A stretch of DNA of 64,000 nt from Bacteriovoracaceae bacterium UBA4097 (GTDB lineage Bacteria > Bdellovibrionota > Bacteriovoracia > Bacteriovoracales > Bacteriovoracaceae), in the NCBI GenBank assembly GCA_002381765.1, contig DFXX01000037.1:1-64000 (forward strand), written 5' to 3'. A program made the position numbers and the translations under genes. This document shows, piece by piece, positions 1-7,932 of the stretch; positions within the stretch are counted from its first letter, which is position 1; each line of letters begins with the position of its first letter. The notes under the pieces are model-generated. The model searched no databases and was not told the DNA's origin. It saw only the letters and a list, made by a program, of their open reading frames with translations.

Positions 1-84
1 AGTTTTGGAGAGGCAAAAGAAAGTTCGCATGGTTGGGGATTTATGAAGGAGGAAAAAAAAGAGAACAAAAGTCAATATAGATAG
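1..84 (+). CDS. possible 3' end of an upstream gene (partial)
   Basis: The first 28 codons are open and end in TAG at 82-84. The predicted tail is polar and lysine/glutamate-rich (ends NKSQYR), as expected for the C-terminus of a soluble or DNA-binding protein. It lies just before the Ssb-HTH-integrase run, so it could belong to the same mobile element. The stretch is short and low in complexity, so it may also be chance. The bases between it and the next gene (85-189) are purine-rich with several SD-like GGAG runs but no convincing gene. Confidence 0.3.
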   Translation, partial: SFGEAKESSHGWGFMKEEKKENKSQYR

Positions 85-189
85 AGAGAGGGAAATTGAA
101 TAAATAAGGAGGGGACAGGTTTGGAAATGGGAGCAAATTAATGTGGCGGTTTAAGGAGAGGATTTATTAACGGGGAAGGAGAGGGATTT

Positions 190-567
190 ATGGATACAGA
201 GTTAGATAAAGTTGAAGGAGAGAGGAAAAGACGAGGACGAAAGAAAAAGGAAATGAATGAAGATATCAGTTCAACCAAGGAACAGAACAAATTTTTCATT
301 GATGTTAGCAAAGATATTGAAAGCAAGGAGATGTTTCTAAGCCTTCTTGCTCAAGCGAATAACAAAAACTATGGACGAGAGATTATCTTAAAGGATCTTG
401 TTTTAGCCTCTCTGCCAAAACTAACAGTGAAGGATATTGAGAAGATTCAAGAAACAAGCCTCAGTGAAATGGAAAAGGTCGAGCGCGCTTTAGATGAGTA
501 TAACAAAAAATCTGAAACGAAGCTTTCGATGGGAGAGTTTTTGGTTAAGAAGCTAGGGATTAACTAG
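190..567 (+). CDS. small charged protein of unknown function in mobile element
   Basis: A 125-residue soluble protein starting at an ATG with a good upstream GGAGAGG. Residues 10-22 form a strongly basic patch (ERKRRGRKKKE), similar to AT-hook-like or nuclease-accessory tails, followed by mostly helical charged sequence. It has no signal peptide or membrane segment. It ends 13 bases before the Ssb-like gene, whose SD AGGAGG follows directly, so the two probably share a transcript. I do not recognise the family. The context suggests a DNA-transaction accessory protein of the integrative element; that role is inference. Confidence 0.6.
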   Translation: MDTELDKVEGERKRRGRKKKEMNEDISSTKEQNKFFIDVSKDIESKEMFLSLLAQANNKNYGREIILKDLVLASLPKLTVKDIEKIQETSLSEMEKVERALDEYNKKSETKLSMGEFLVKKLGIN

Positions 568-580
568 GAGGATTCCAATA

Positions 581-883
581 ATGGCAGTAACAAAGATACT
601 ATATGGTCGTCTTGGTAAAAATCCAGAACTTCGTTACACGCCAAAACAGGAGCCTGTCTGCTATTTTTCGTTAGCGGAGATAGTATCAGATCATGAGAGA
701 CCTAATTGGCACGATGTGGTTATCTGGGGAAAACAGGCAGAGCATGCAAGTGTATTCTTAAATAAAGGTTGCAAGGTTTTTGTGCGTGGCCAAAATCGTG
801 AACGTGAGTACAGGACAATTGAGGGCATAACAAAAAGATGTTCTAGTTTTATTGCAGATGATCTTGGTTTCTTATCTTTTTAA
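581..883 (+). CDS. ssb: short single-stranded DNA-binding protein (Ssb-like)
   Basis: A 100-residue OB-fold protein of the Ssb family, which binds single-stranded DNA. The diagnostic string GRLGKNPELRYTP is at residues 9-21, FSLAEI at 28-33, W-DVVIWGKQAE near 43-54 and the GCKVFVRGQ strand near 62-70. Normal bacterial Ssb is 150-180 residues and ends in an acidic DDxIPF tail that recruits repair proteins. This one stops after the OB domain (ends DDLGFLSF) and lacks that tail. Such short forms are common on plasmids and integrative elements, which fits the adjacent HTH and integrase genes. The SD AGGAGG is well placed. Confidence 0.8.
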   Translation: MAVTKILYGRLGKNPELRYTPKQEPVCYFSLAEIVSDHERPNWHDVVIWGKQAEHASVFLNKGCKVFVRGQNREREYRTIEGITKRCSSFIADDLGFLSF

Positions 884-899
884 TTTAGGGAGAGCATTG

Positions 900-1157
900 A
901 TGGTAGAAAATTCAGTTATTGCTACTTACTTTCCGAATGAAAAAAAGTATAATATCGGAGAGCAAAAAAATGCTCAGTTCTTTGACAATTCAATATGGTT
1001 AACTACAGAAGAAGCAGCATTATATCTTAGAAAGAAGTCTACCCATGCTCTTAGACAGATGGTTTACAAAGGCAAACTATCTGCTCGAAAGTTTCACGGA
1101 AGACTTTACTTCAAAAGGTCTGAACTCCATTCACTCATTGATACTTCATTTTTTTAG
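900..1157 (+). CDS. excisionase-like helix-turn-helix protein
   Basis: An 85-residue protein. I chose the ATG at 900 because AGGGAGAG sits directly upstream; an in-frame ATG at 852 lies inside ssb and has no SD. Residues about 30-80 (WLTTEEAALYLRKK, MVYKGKL, HGRLYFKRSEL) match the HTH_17/MerR-like DNA-binding fold of excisionases and recombination directionality factors. Its stop codon overlaps the SD of the integrase gene, so the two are translationally linked. An Xis-like role in element excision is inferred from fold and position. Confidence 0.7.
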   Translation: MVENSVIATYFPNEKKYNIGEQKNAQFFDNSIWLTTEEAALYLRKKSTHALRQMVYKGKLSARKFHGRLYFKRSELHSLIDTSFF

Positions 1158-1166
1158 GAGGTATTA

Positions 1167-2312
1167 ATGGCAATAAGAGAATATGTAAAAGACGGTAAGA
1201 AGTTATATAAGGTTTATGTCAATGAACGGGGAAAGAAACTTAAGAGGATAAGAATCCAAAGGATCATTTCCGGTCTTGACTCTATAAATGCTGCTCGAAG
1301 AGAAGAGAAAAAATTACTCAAAGAAGTAACAGAAGCAGTTGCAAAGCTTGAAGGTAGAGGGCTTACTTGGTCAGAAATCATTTACCGTTGGGAGATTTCG
1401 ACAAGAGGTTCTCTAGGATTTGGGCGATTCAACGTTCACAGCATTGCAGACCATGTTCACCGCTTAGAAAGATACACTGATCTTTGGGCCCTGAAAGTTG
1501 CTTCTGACCTTACTAGGGCAGACGGCCGCCATGTTATTAACCTTGCAATATCTAAAGGTATTAGCCCGAGTCTTTTAAGAAGAATTAGGAGTTCCATTAA
1601 TCTTGTCTATACTTGGGGTCTTGAGGAAGGATTCATTCAGCACAATTCTCTTTCAGGGAAAAGCCCCGTTCATGGTTTAGTAGTAGGTGGTAAGGAGGAT
1701 AAGGTAAAGCCGATCCTTACTTTGGATGAAGTTCGGAAGCTGCTCTTGGAAGCTAAAGCTAGAAAACATCCTTGGTATCCTATTTGGGCCATCGCTATTT
1801 CAACAGGGATGCGAAGTGGTGAGCTGCAAGCTTTGGAGTGGGGTGATATAGACGAAAAAAACGGGATCATCCGGGTCTCTAAATCGTTTAACAAGAGAAT
1901 CAACGGGATGAAGTGTCCAAAAAATGGAACATGGAGAAACGTTGATATCAACTCCCAGCTCAAAGAACTATTAAAGGAGATTAGGCTTGAACGGGCTCAT
2001 GAGCAATTTGTCTTGCCTCATTTTCCAGAATGGAAATATGGTGATGCTGGAAAGGTTTTAAGATTGTTCCTTGAGGGAATAGGGATTAAGAAGAGAGTTG
2101 TATTCCATACCCTTAGGGCCTGTTTTGCCACCCATTTGCTTTCAACAGGAGTAGAGCCTCTGAAAGTCATGCGTATGGGTGGCTGGAGCGATCTTAAGAC
2201 CTTTCAAATATACCTAAGGCTTTCTGGAATCGATGTCAAAGGTGTGGCCGAAGCGTTGGATGTTATTCCTTCATCCGATACAACCTTAAATGTCATCCCA
2301 TTGTTTTCATAG
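1167..2312 (+). CDS. tyrosine recombinase / phage-type integrase
   Basis: A 381-residue tyrosine site-specific recombinase that would integrate and excise the element. Residues 1-60 are a basic AP2-like arm-binding region, 65-175 the core-binding (SAM-like) domain and 185-360 the catalytic domain. Catalytic residues visible are R216 (STGMRSGE), H314 and R317 (HTLR), W340 (GGW, in place of the second His) and nucleophile Y349. The length is normal for phage/ICE integrases. The upstream SD AGGAGG is strong. No tRNA or obvious att repeat borders it, so the insertion site is not identifiable here; the rest of the element probably lies left of the window. Confidence 0.92.
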   Translation: MAIREYVKDGKKLYKVYVNERGKKLKRIRIQRIISGLDSINAARREEKKLLKEVTEAVAKLEGRGLTWSEIIYRWEISTRGSLGFGRFNVHSIADHVHRLERYTDLWALKVASDLTRADGRHVINLAISKGISPSLLRRIRSSINLVYTWGLEEGFIQHNSLSGKSPVHGLVVGGKEDKVKPILTLDEVRKLLLEAKARKHPWYPIWAIAISTGMRSGELQALEWGDIDEKNGIIRVSKSFNKRINGMKCPKNGTWRNVDINSQLKELLKEIRLERAHEQFVLPHFPEWKYGDAGKVLRLFLEGIGIKKRVVFHTLRACFATHLLSTGVEPLKVMRMGGWSDLKTFQIYLRLSGIDVKGVAEALDVIPSSDTTLNVIPLFS

Positions 2313-2322
2313 AATTTAGATT

Positions 2323-2351
2323 AGAGGGTTTGCCGTGAGGGTAAGCCCTCT
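2323..2351 (+). terminator. weak stem-loop after integrase
   Basis: A 9-bp stem with one G-T pair (AGAGGGTTT with AAGCCCTCT) and an 11-nt loop starts 11 bases after the integrase stop. The following bases are CTTAAAA rather than a clean T run, so this is at best a weak terminator. Confidence 0.35.
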
Positions 2352-2378
2352 CTTAAAATGTTAAACTCAGGAGATGAG

Positions 2379-3224
2379 ATGCCAACACCAAACACTTACG
2401 ATAGTTCTAATTTTAAGGGTATTCTAGCAAATGCGCCTAATTTATTTCACCAAACAAATATTCGAGCATTGCCTTCAATCTTGAGAAGTCGGAAAATTCT
2501 TGCTCCTGGAACACTTTGGGGAGTTGATCCTGCTACAGCAAATCAATTCTACCAGACCAACTCAACACGATTAGCGAACTTAAAACTTCGTGCGGAACGT
2601 GGTTTCGTAGATTATGTTTTTTGTTCCTTTTCAAATGGATTGCAAGCAGGGCTGAGTCGATATGGTTACGTTTCAATTGAAATAGATAAAAGAATTCTCT
2701 TACAAAAAGAAGCCTTCATTTATCCTTTCAATTTCGTAACTTCATGGGGGTTAGCGAGGGCAGCAGATAAGTATTCGGACCTTTCGACTTGGAACATGGC
2801 CATAAATCTCAGAAATCGTATAAATATTTCAGAGGTTTTGGTTCGGAGGCAAATCAAGCTCGATCCAAACTGGGTAAGATTTCATTGCTTTAGATCACAA
2901 AGTAGCAGAGTAATGGATTTATTACGAGAGTCGGGTTATGATTATCCTGTCGAAATTCATGAGAATCCACCGACACATGCGAGATTGACAATGGCACAAC
3001 TTGAAAGAACAGTTCAGATTGGTGAAACAGAATACAGAGGTCTTCTAAGTGAAGACGGTAGGTTCATTTCAATTTTCAATTTTGTGGACGAAGACGATTT
3101 AGATTACTTAGGACGTTATGAGATTGATGATGATGATAATCTGATTGAACATTTCCCTATGACTGGTCGACAAGAGATTGTTGGAAGACTTCTTGAATCC
3201 GCTAAAGCTAGATCAGCACTTTAA
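2379..3224 (+). CDS. possible DarT-like ADP-ribosyltransferase (toxin family)
   Basis: A 281-residue soluble protein. The ATG at 2379 has CAGGAGATGAG directly upstream; an in-frame ATG at 2358 has no SD. The N-terminal LFHQTNIRALPSIL (residues 22-35) resembles the NAD-binding start of DarT/DUF4433 enzymes (consensus like YH-TH--NLPSIL). The central ISEVLVRR (E152) resembles the region with the DarT catalytic glutamate. DarT enzymes ADP-ribosylate thymidine in single-stranded DNA and are normally paired with a macrodomain antitoxin, DarG. No DarG is present downstream, where a terminator and an opposite-strand gene follow. It may be integrase-linked cargo for phage defence. The assignment is tentative; another ADP-ribosyltransferase-fold family is possible. 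Confidence 0.45.
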   Translation: MPTPNTYDSSNFKGILANAPNLFHQTNIRALPSILRSRKILAPGTLWGVDPATANQFYQTNSTRLANLKLRAERGFVDYVFCSFSNGLQAGLSRYGYVSIEIDKRILLQKEAFIYPFNFVTSWGLARAADKYSDLSTWNMAINLRNRINISEVLVRRQIKLDPNWVRFHCFRSQSSRVMDLLRESGYDYPVEIHENPPTHARLTMAQLERTVQIGETEYRGLLSEDGRFISIFNFVDEDDLDYLGRYEIDDDDNLIEHFPMTGRQEIVGRLLESAKARSAL

Positions 3225-3316
3225 ATCTCTCTTCGTCTCTGTAGTTGGCTGCTCTTGGCTTTTTATCGGTATAAGTAGTTAAATTGATTTATAAATGGTT
3301 TAATCCACCAAATTAT

Positions 3317-3349
3317 AAAAAAAAGCCGGACTTAGTTCCGGCTTTTTTT
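3317..3349 (+). terminator. strong bidirectional rho-independent terminator
   Basis: A run of A, a GC-rich stem GCCGGA/TCCGGC with loop CTTAGT and a run of seven T. It can stop transcription from both sides and separates the integrase block from the following opposite-strand gene. Confidence 0.9.
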
Positions 3350-3417
3350 ATGTTCTAATTCTAATCTTTTCTTAGTCTCTGCAAGTCAACCAACAAGTCG
3401 GCATTTCCACGATTCTA

Positions 3418-3443
3418 ATGCCCACATCTTTTTTTGTGGGCAT
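3418..3443. other. perfect inverted repeat
   Basis: ATGCCCACA and TGTGGGCAT form a 9-bp stem around an 8-nt T-rich loop. It lies 34 bases after the stop of the minus-strand gene. On neither strand is the stem followed by a T tract, so it is not a classical terminator. It may be an mRNA 3' end stabiliser. Confidence 0.4.
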
Positions 3444-3476
3444 CTAAAACTAAGTCGAAGACTCTGTTTCAAAATA

Positions 3477-4022
3477 CTACTGTCTGATTGCGCCAGAATC
3501 TTTAGATTTAGATTTCGACTTGGATCCACCTTCAACTTCCTTACTACCTTCGGAATCATTTATTTTCTTAGGATCATTTTCTGATTCCAGAGATTCAACG
3601 ATGATCTGAAGAAGGAGTGAACTCTGAGCATAAGGCCAGCCATCGATGTGACATCCGAAGATTTCATCTCCAACTTGTTGTGGTGTTTTTTTCGAATCTT
3701 TTTCAGCTACAATTTGTTCAAGACTGCTACATGCATTGACCACTTCATTTCGAAGTGTCATTTTCTTTGTTTTTCCTAATGTTGTGATTGCGGCCATATA
3801 CCCTACGAGCTTGATTTTGCTGGTGGTTTCATAGGACTTTTTTTGTAGCTCTCTTCCTTTCGCCGAGCACATGTAAAAACCTTTAAAATTTCTATCAAGA
3901 TCTTGATCAGCTGCCTGGAAAGAGGCCACTAATTTGTTAGTACATTCTTCTTTTATAGATTTTTCCGCGGCAATCACTTGAAGCGTAAGAATTAAAGTGA
4001 TGATTAGTATAGCGAACTTCAT
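3477..4022 (-). CDS. secreted protein of unknown function
   Basis: A 181-residue protein with a clear Sec signal peptide (KFAILIITLILTLQVIAA, cleavage near residue 20). The start is taken as the ATG at 4022 because CGGAG precedes it; a TTG one codon upstream is possible. The mature part has five cysteines and a C-terminal low-complexity tail (EGGSKSKSKSKDSG). I recognise no family. Probably periplasmic. It has its own upstream region and stands alone on this strand. Confidence 0.7.
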   Translation of the reverse strand: MKFAILIITLILTLQVIAAEKSIKEECTNKLVASFQAADQDLDRNFKGFYMCSAKGRELQKKSYETTSKIKLVGYMAAITTLGKTKKMTLRNEVVNACSSLEQIVAEKDSKKTPQQVGDEIFGCHIDGWPYAQSSLLLQIIVESLESENDPKKINDSEGSKEVEGGSKSKSKSKDSGAIRQ

Positions 4023-4164
4023 CAATACTCCGATGTTAGATTTGTTAGCTTATCGGAGAGCTATATAAAAAACTTTAGTTTGTTACTCAAACAATGATGC
4101 CTGTAAATCAGTAACGCTTAATAGTGGCAGTTAGCCCAATATCTCCACTGGAAGTACTGGACTC

Positions 4165-4188
4165 TTTAGGTAGGGAAGCCTAGCTAAA
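4165..4188. other. hairpin in intergenic region
   Basis: TTTAGGTAGG and CCTAGCTAAA pair with one mismatch around a GAAG loop. It sits in a 237-bp gap between divergent genes. It could be a leader structure or part of a small RNA; there is no T tract. Confidence 0.25.
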
Positions 4189-4259
4189 GATCATCTATTA
4201 TTTTTTTCAACTCTTCCGATAGGAATTTTGCCGTTTCTCTTTTAATGGAGGATGCAAGC

Positions 4260-4670
4260 GTGCATATTATCTGGTGCCTTTTATTATTATCTTTTTCTTT
4301 TTCTGCCTTCTCACAGAGTGGGGAGTGGTTTGCCCTCGAGTCAAAAGTAATCCTAAAAGATCATGCCACTATCTATGGAAATAAGAAGACCAAGGCTCAG
4401 GTTTTGCATAAGGCCTCACCCATTAATCCTCTTTTTTCTAATAGTCGAAAAGAAACTTCCCACCATTGCCGACTACTCAGTCGATCGCTGAAAGGATCGA
4501 TGAAGATGATGAAGAAGAACGGAGCTGATTATTGTCTGATTACGCCTCAAAACAGTGTCGTGGTTGTGAAAGCTGAAGGAAAAAAACGCATTCTTCATCA
4601 TTATCAGTTTACCAATGTTACTCCAGAGGAAATGAATTCTTTCCTCGATAAACAGGGTCTAAAAAAATGA
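4260..4670 (+). CDS. small secreted protein of unknown function
   Basis: A 136-residue protein. The GTG at 4260 is preferred because TGGAGGA lies 8 bases upstream and the N-terminus then becomes a clean signal peptide (HIIWCLLLLSFSFSAFSQ). The ATG at 4245 is an alternative. The mature part is basic with two cysteines (HHCRLL, DYCLIT). Its stop overlaps the next start (ATGA at 4667), so it is the first gene of a two-gene operon encoding secreted proteins. No family recognised. Confidence 0.65.
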   Translation: MHIIWCLLLLSFSFSAFSQSGEWFALESKVILKDHATIYGNKKTKAQVLHKASPINPLFSNSRKETSHHCRLLSRSLKGSMKMMKKNGADYCLITPQNSVVVVKAEGKKRILHHYQFTNVTPEEMNSFLDKQGLKK

Positions 4671-7063
4671 AAATACTCCTTGTTTTTTTACTTATCCAGT
4701 CTTCCTACGCTCAAGTGGTCCAACCTTCAAGTTGTCCCTATCTCATTAAGGATCAGGACTCCTATGATATTCTGAAGAGTACCGAACCGGTTCTCGCTCA
4801 GGAACTCCAGCGAATCCAACAGGAAATGGGGAATGAATCCTCCAAATGTCTTCTTCCACCAATCAATGAAGTTGCTAAATCAGAAATGCTCATTCAATCT
4901 CTCGCGCAACAAATGGTTCCAGCTAAAAACAGTTTTGATGCTCTTTTTCTGGCCGGTCAGAAAGTTAGCTGTACCACCACCGTCACGGGATTTAGGGATG
5001 TCATAGATTCCTACAAAAGTTACGTTTTAGAGAGTTTTAAGACTCTTCCTAAGGATCCATCACATCTTAAAAGCTATCTTGATTTAGCTGGGAATGATGG
5101 AGAAAAAATCAATTCGATTTTCTATGATTGCCATCGTGAACAAGTTGGTGTGAGTACTGAAATGAGTACATTCTCTTCATGTGTGGATAAGGGGCTATAT
5201 GGTACTGGTCCAGCAGAGGACTCTCTAGTATTCCATGTTTGGAATTCAAGTTGTGGACAAGATCTTACTGAGAAATCAGAAATGATTCAAAAGATCCTCA
5301 ATCAATCTGAATCTGATGCAAATAAAAGACAAACGACGGAAGAATTGATCTCTGCTTCTTATAAGCAAATCAGCGCGACTATTGATACTCTTATGAACAC
5401 CGATCCAAGTTGTCGTTACTCGGCCCAGTATGCCAATACTGCAAACTCACTGATTACTGCGAGTGTGGGCCTGGGCCAGCAGTTGGGCTCACCGTTTGCC
5501 GGTCTTGCCTTGAACTTAGTGGCCAAGCCTATCTCCATAATGATCAATTCCTTTGCTCAGAAAGATTTGCGCGAAAAAGAGAAGGATCTTAAAGAACTCT
5601 ACGATAATATCAATAATGTTGATAAGCAGAGAAATGAGAAGTTTCTATGTACTATGATCTCAATGCAAAAGCTCAAGTGCGATACTATCAAGGATTACGC
5701 TCAAATTAATAAAGCTGAGGAGTGTGAAGATCCAACGGCCGAGTCAAAGACTGGAGCTGAAATCAACGGCCTTATGAATATTCTTCATTCTATCCGCACC
5801 TCACCAGCGGTTAAAACGGCCCCTCTCAAGACCACAAATATTACGGAGAATAATGCAGGAAATTACTTGAGTGATCTTAATATCGAGCAGATGAGTGAGT
5901 TAAGTGACAAACTCTTTAAGAGTGCGCCAGGGCTTCGACAAATTGGAGGAGAAGAAGACCTCTCTTTTCAGGAATATCTTTTTGGGAAGGATTCATCTCC
6001 AGGTATTGTGGATCAGTTAAATATCGATAGCTTCCCATCAATGAGTGATAAGATTAAGCTCAACCGAGAAAAAATCGGGCTTGAAAATTTAAAAAGTGAA
6101 TTCAGCTCTTTCCGTGAGGGAATGAATAAGCTCACTCTAGGAGATTTTTCCCCGCAAAATGCTGCCTCAGTTCTTAATAGCTATAAGAATATTGCTAACC
6201 TTTTAAGCGATAAACCCGAGAATCCACCCGTGGCCTCACCTCTGCCAGTTGCGGCACCACCGGCCCAGGCACCTTCGACTCAGTCAACACCGACAGGGGG
6301 ACAACCATCTCAGGCACCGGTCGCTCAAACAAATCAAGGTACTTCTCAAACGGTCAATGTAGGAGCAAACACGGTCAAAATAAATATTCCTTTTGTTCTC
6401 TCTAAATATTATGAACAAATGGGTGATGGCAGTGATAGTGATCTTTATAAGTACGCTCTAAAAGAAATGAAGACCATCGCCAACACGACGGTGGAAGAAA
6501 CTAAAACGGTATCGGTTAAAGGGCTCGCCGTTGCAGATAGATTTAATAATACTGAGAATTATTTTAACTTCATGAGTAGCTACTATTCTCAGGATAAGAT
6601 TATTGATCCAATGCTGAGTAAAATTGATAAACCAAAAAGCATGCACGACGCCTCTCCTGGGGAAAAAGAATTTCATTTTGATGCTAAAGTCCTTCCTGCC
6701 TTGAGAGATTGTCTCTTCCTCTATCAGCCTGTGATGATGAGTGAGTCTGTTCGTGATGATCGTAAATCTCGTCAAATGGGTAAGGAATATAAAAATAAAT
6801 GTGAATTTATGTTGAAATGTCAGACGAAGCTTGGTTTTAATTTGAATCCGCAGAATTTAGCGAATCTGAACTCTTCAACAAATTTCGACGACTATAAGCC
6901 TCTGTGTCATATTCAAAAGAACTTCAGTTTTATTTTCTCTAAGGCGAGAGTTAACTACATGAATTCGGGAGATGTCTGTGTAGATGACAACGTGGAGCCC
7001 TTGAAAACAAAGGTGCTTTCAAAATTTGATAGATTTATGAGATTTATTAAACTCAGAAAATAG
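4667..7063 (+). CDS. large secreted protein of unknown function
   Basis: A 798-residue protein with a short signal peptide (KILLVFLLIQSSYAQ, cleavage about residue 15). The first half is helical and cysteine-containing, with a small Gly/Ala-rich hydrophobic stretch near residues 263-293 that might insert in a membrane. A proline/alanine/glutamine-rich linker spans about 522-562, followed by a C-terminal domain with further cysteines. It is translationally coupled to the preceding small secreted protein. No enzymatic motif seen. Probably periplasmic or surface; function unknown. Confidence 0.7.
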   Translation: MKILLVFLLIQSSYAQVVQPSSCPYLIKDQDSYDILKSTEPVLAQELQRIQQEMGNESSKCLLPPINEVAKSEMLIQSLAQQMVPAKNSFDALFLAGQKVSCTTTVTGFRDVIDSYKSYVLESFKTLPKDPSHLKSYLDLAGNDGEKINSIFYDCHREQVGVSTEMSTFSSCVDKGLYGTGPAEDSLVFHVWNSSCGQDLTEKSEMIQKILNQSESDANKRQTTEELISASYKQISATIDTLMNTDPSCRYSAQYANTANSLITASVGLGQQLGSPFAGLALNLVAKPISIMINSFAQKDLREKEKDLKELYDNINNVDKQRNEKFLCTMISMQKLKCDTIKDYAQINKAEECEDPTAESKTGAEINGLMNILHSIRTSPAVKTAPLKTTNITENNAGNYLSDLNIEQMSELSDKLFKSAPGLRQIGGEEDLSFQEYLFGKDSSPGIVDQLNIDSFPSMSDKIKLNREKIGLENLKSEFSSFREGMNKLTLGDFSPQNAASVLNSYKNIANLLSDKPENPPVASPLPVAAPPAQAPSTQSTPTGGQPSQAPVAQTNQGTSQTVNVGANTVKINIPFVLSKYYEQMGDGSDSDLYKYALKEMKTIANTTVEETKTVSVKGLAVADRFNNTENYFNFMSSYYSQDKIIDPMLSKIDKPKSMHDASPGEKEFHFDAKVLPALRDCLFLYQPVMMSESVRDDRKSRQMGKEYKNKCEFMLKCQTKLGFNLNPQNLANLNSSTNFDDYKPLCHIQKNFSFIFSKARVNYMNSGDVCVDDNVEPLKTKVLSKFDRFMRFIKLRK

Positions 7064-7068
7064 ATATA

Positions 7069-7103
7069 AAATCGAGGACAGGCCAATGGCCGGCCCTCGA
7101 TTT
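7069..7103. terminator. bidirectional terminator between convergent genes
   Basis: AAATCGAGG pairs with CCTCGATTT, with an inner GGCC/GGCC extension, between the converging genes ending at 7063 and 7105. A and T runs flank the stem on both sides. Confidence 0.75.
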
Positions 7104-7104
7104 C

Positions 7105-7791
7105 CTAAAACCTATTCTGATAAAGATAATTATAAGATCTTCCATTCAATACCCGAACATGCAGCAATACACCTTTTGGATGAGAACTTAAGTATGGAAC
7201 TTTGTACTTAATCACAAAAGGAGTCGGAATCTCTTCACATAATCCTTCTTGCTTGAAGCGCGGCTTCAGGACAATTACATTCTTCTGGATATCTTCAACG
7301 ACTTCATGAAACTTTAAACAGTTCACGGGATTAGTTCCGATGAGTTCGATCTCTCGGGAGTAGTCATTTTCTTTCAGACCCTGGACATTTCCGTAAAGAA
7401 AGTCATCCTGAAGAGGAGAGACTGCCTTCTTGACTTCGAAGCGTCCTCGTGGATCTTTTACTACTCCCAGAAGAGAAACCTTGTAATGACCTACTGGTAG
7501 AATTCCTAAGCGAACTGTTTCATTGTAAGGAAGTGATAATTTTTGGCAGTTAGTATTATCTTCTGCCCGGTAAGCATACATCTTGATGATGAAGTTATTT
7601 CCTTCTTTAATAACTTCGTGACCTGGGCTCTTGTGGCACAGATCCGGAAGGCTGCCATTTACAACGATTTCTACAAGATCATTGTCATCAAAGCCATGAG
7701 GTATGTAGAGCTGGCCAGTTAACTGCACCTTTGTCATGGCAAGACCAGGAAGAGCAAAGAGCATGGCCGCCAGGATAAAAAGATTTTTCAT
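7105..7791 (-). CDS. secreted protein of unknown function
   Basis: A 228-residue protein with a Sec signal peptide (MKNLFILAAMLFALPGLAM). The ATG at 7791 is chosen because AAGGGAG sits 5 bases upstream; an in-frame upstream codon at 7821 lacks an SD. The mature region looks beta-rich, with four cysteines that could form disulfides. No family recognised. It is monocistronic, divergent from the phosphotransferase-like gene at 7933, and shares the bidirectional terminator with its convergent neighbour. Confidence 0.7.
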   Translation of the reverse strand: MKNLFILAAMLFALPGLAMTKVQLTGQLYIPHGFDDNDLVEIVVNGSLPDLCHKSPGHEVIKEGNNFIIKMYAYRAEDNTNCQKLSLPYNETVRLGILPVGHYKVSLLGVVKDPRGRFEVKKAVSPLQDDFLYGNVQGLKENDYSREIELIGTNPVNCLKFHEVVEDIQKNVIVLKPRFKQEGLCEEIPTPFVIKYKVPYLSSHPKGVLLHVRVLNGRSYNYLYQNRF

Positions 7792-7932
7792 AAATACTCC
7801 CTTTTTAGATGGGCGTATCATCTACTACTGGCAACTCTTTGCTTCTGATTCAAGTCAGACAAAAGAGATGATATTTGTCAGTCTTTTATCGATTGGAGTT
7901 TGCTAGCTTCATAAGTATCAAGGGAGATACTC

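Noticed and set aside
5410..5592. 60-codon cysteine-rich plus-strand frame
   Set aside because: Entirely within the large secreted-protein gene in another frame, no SD.
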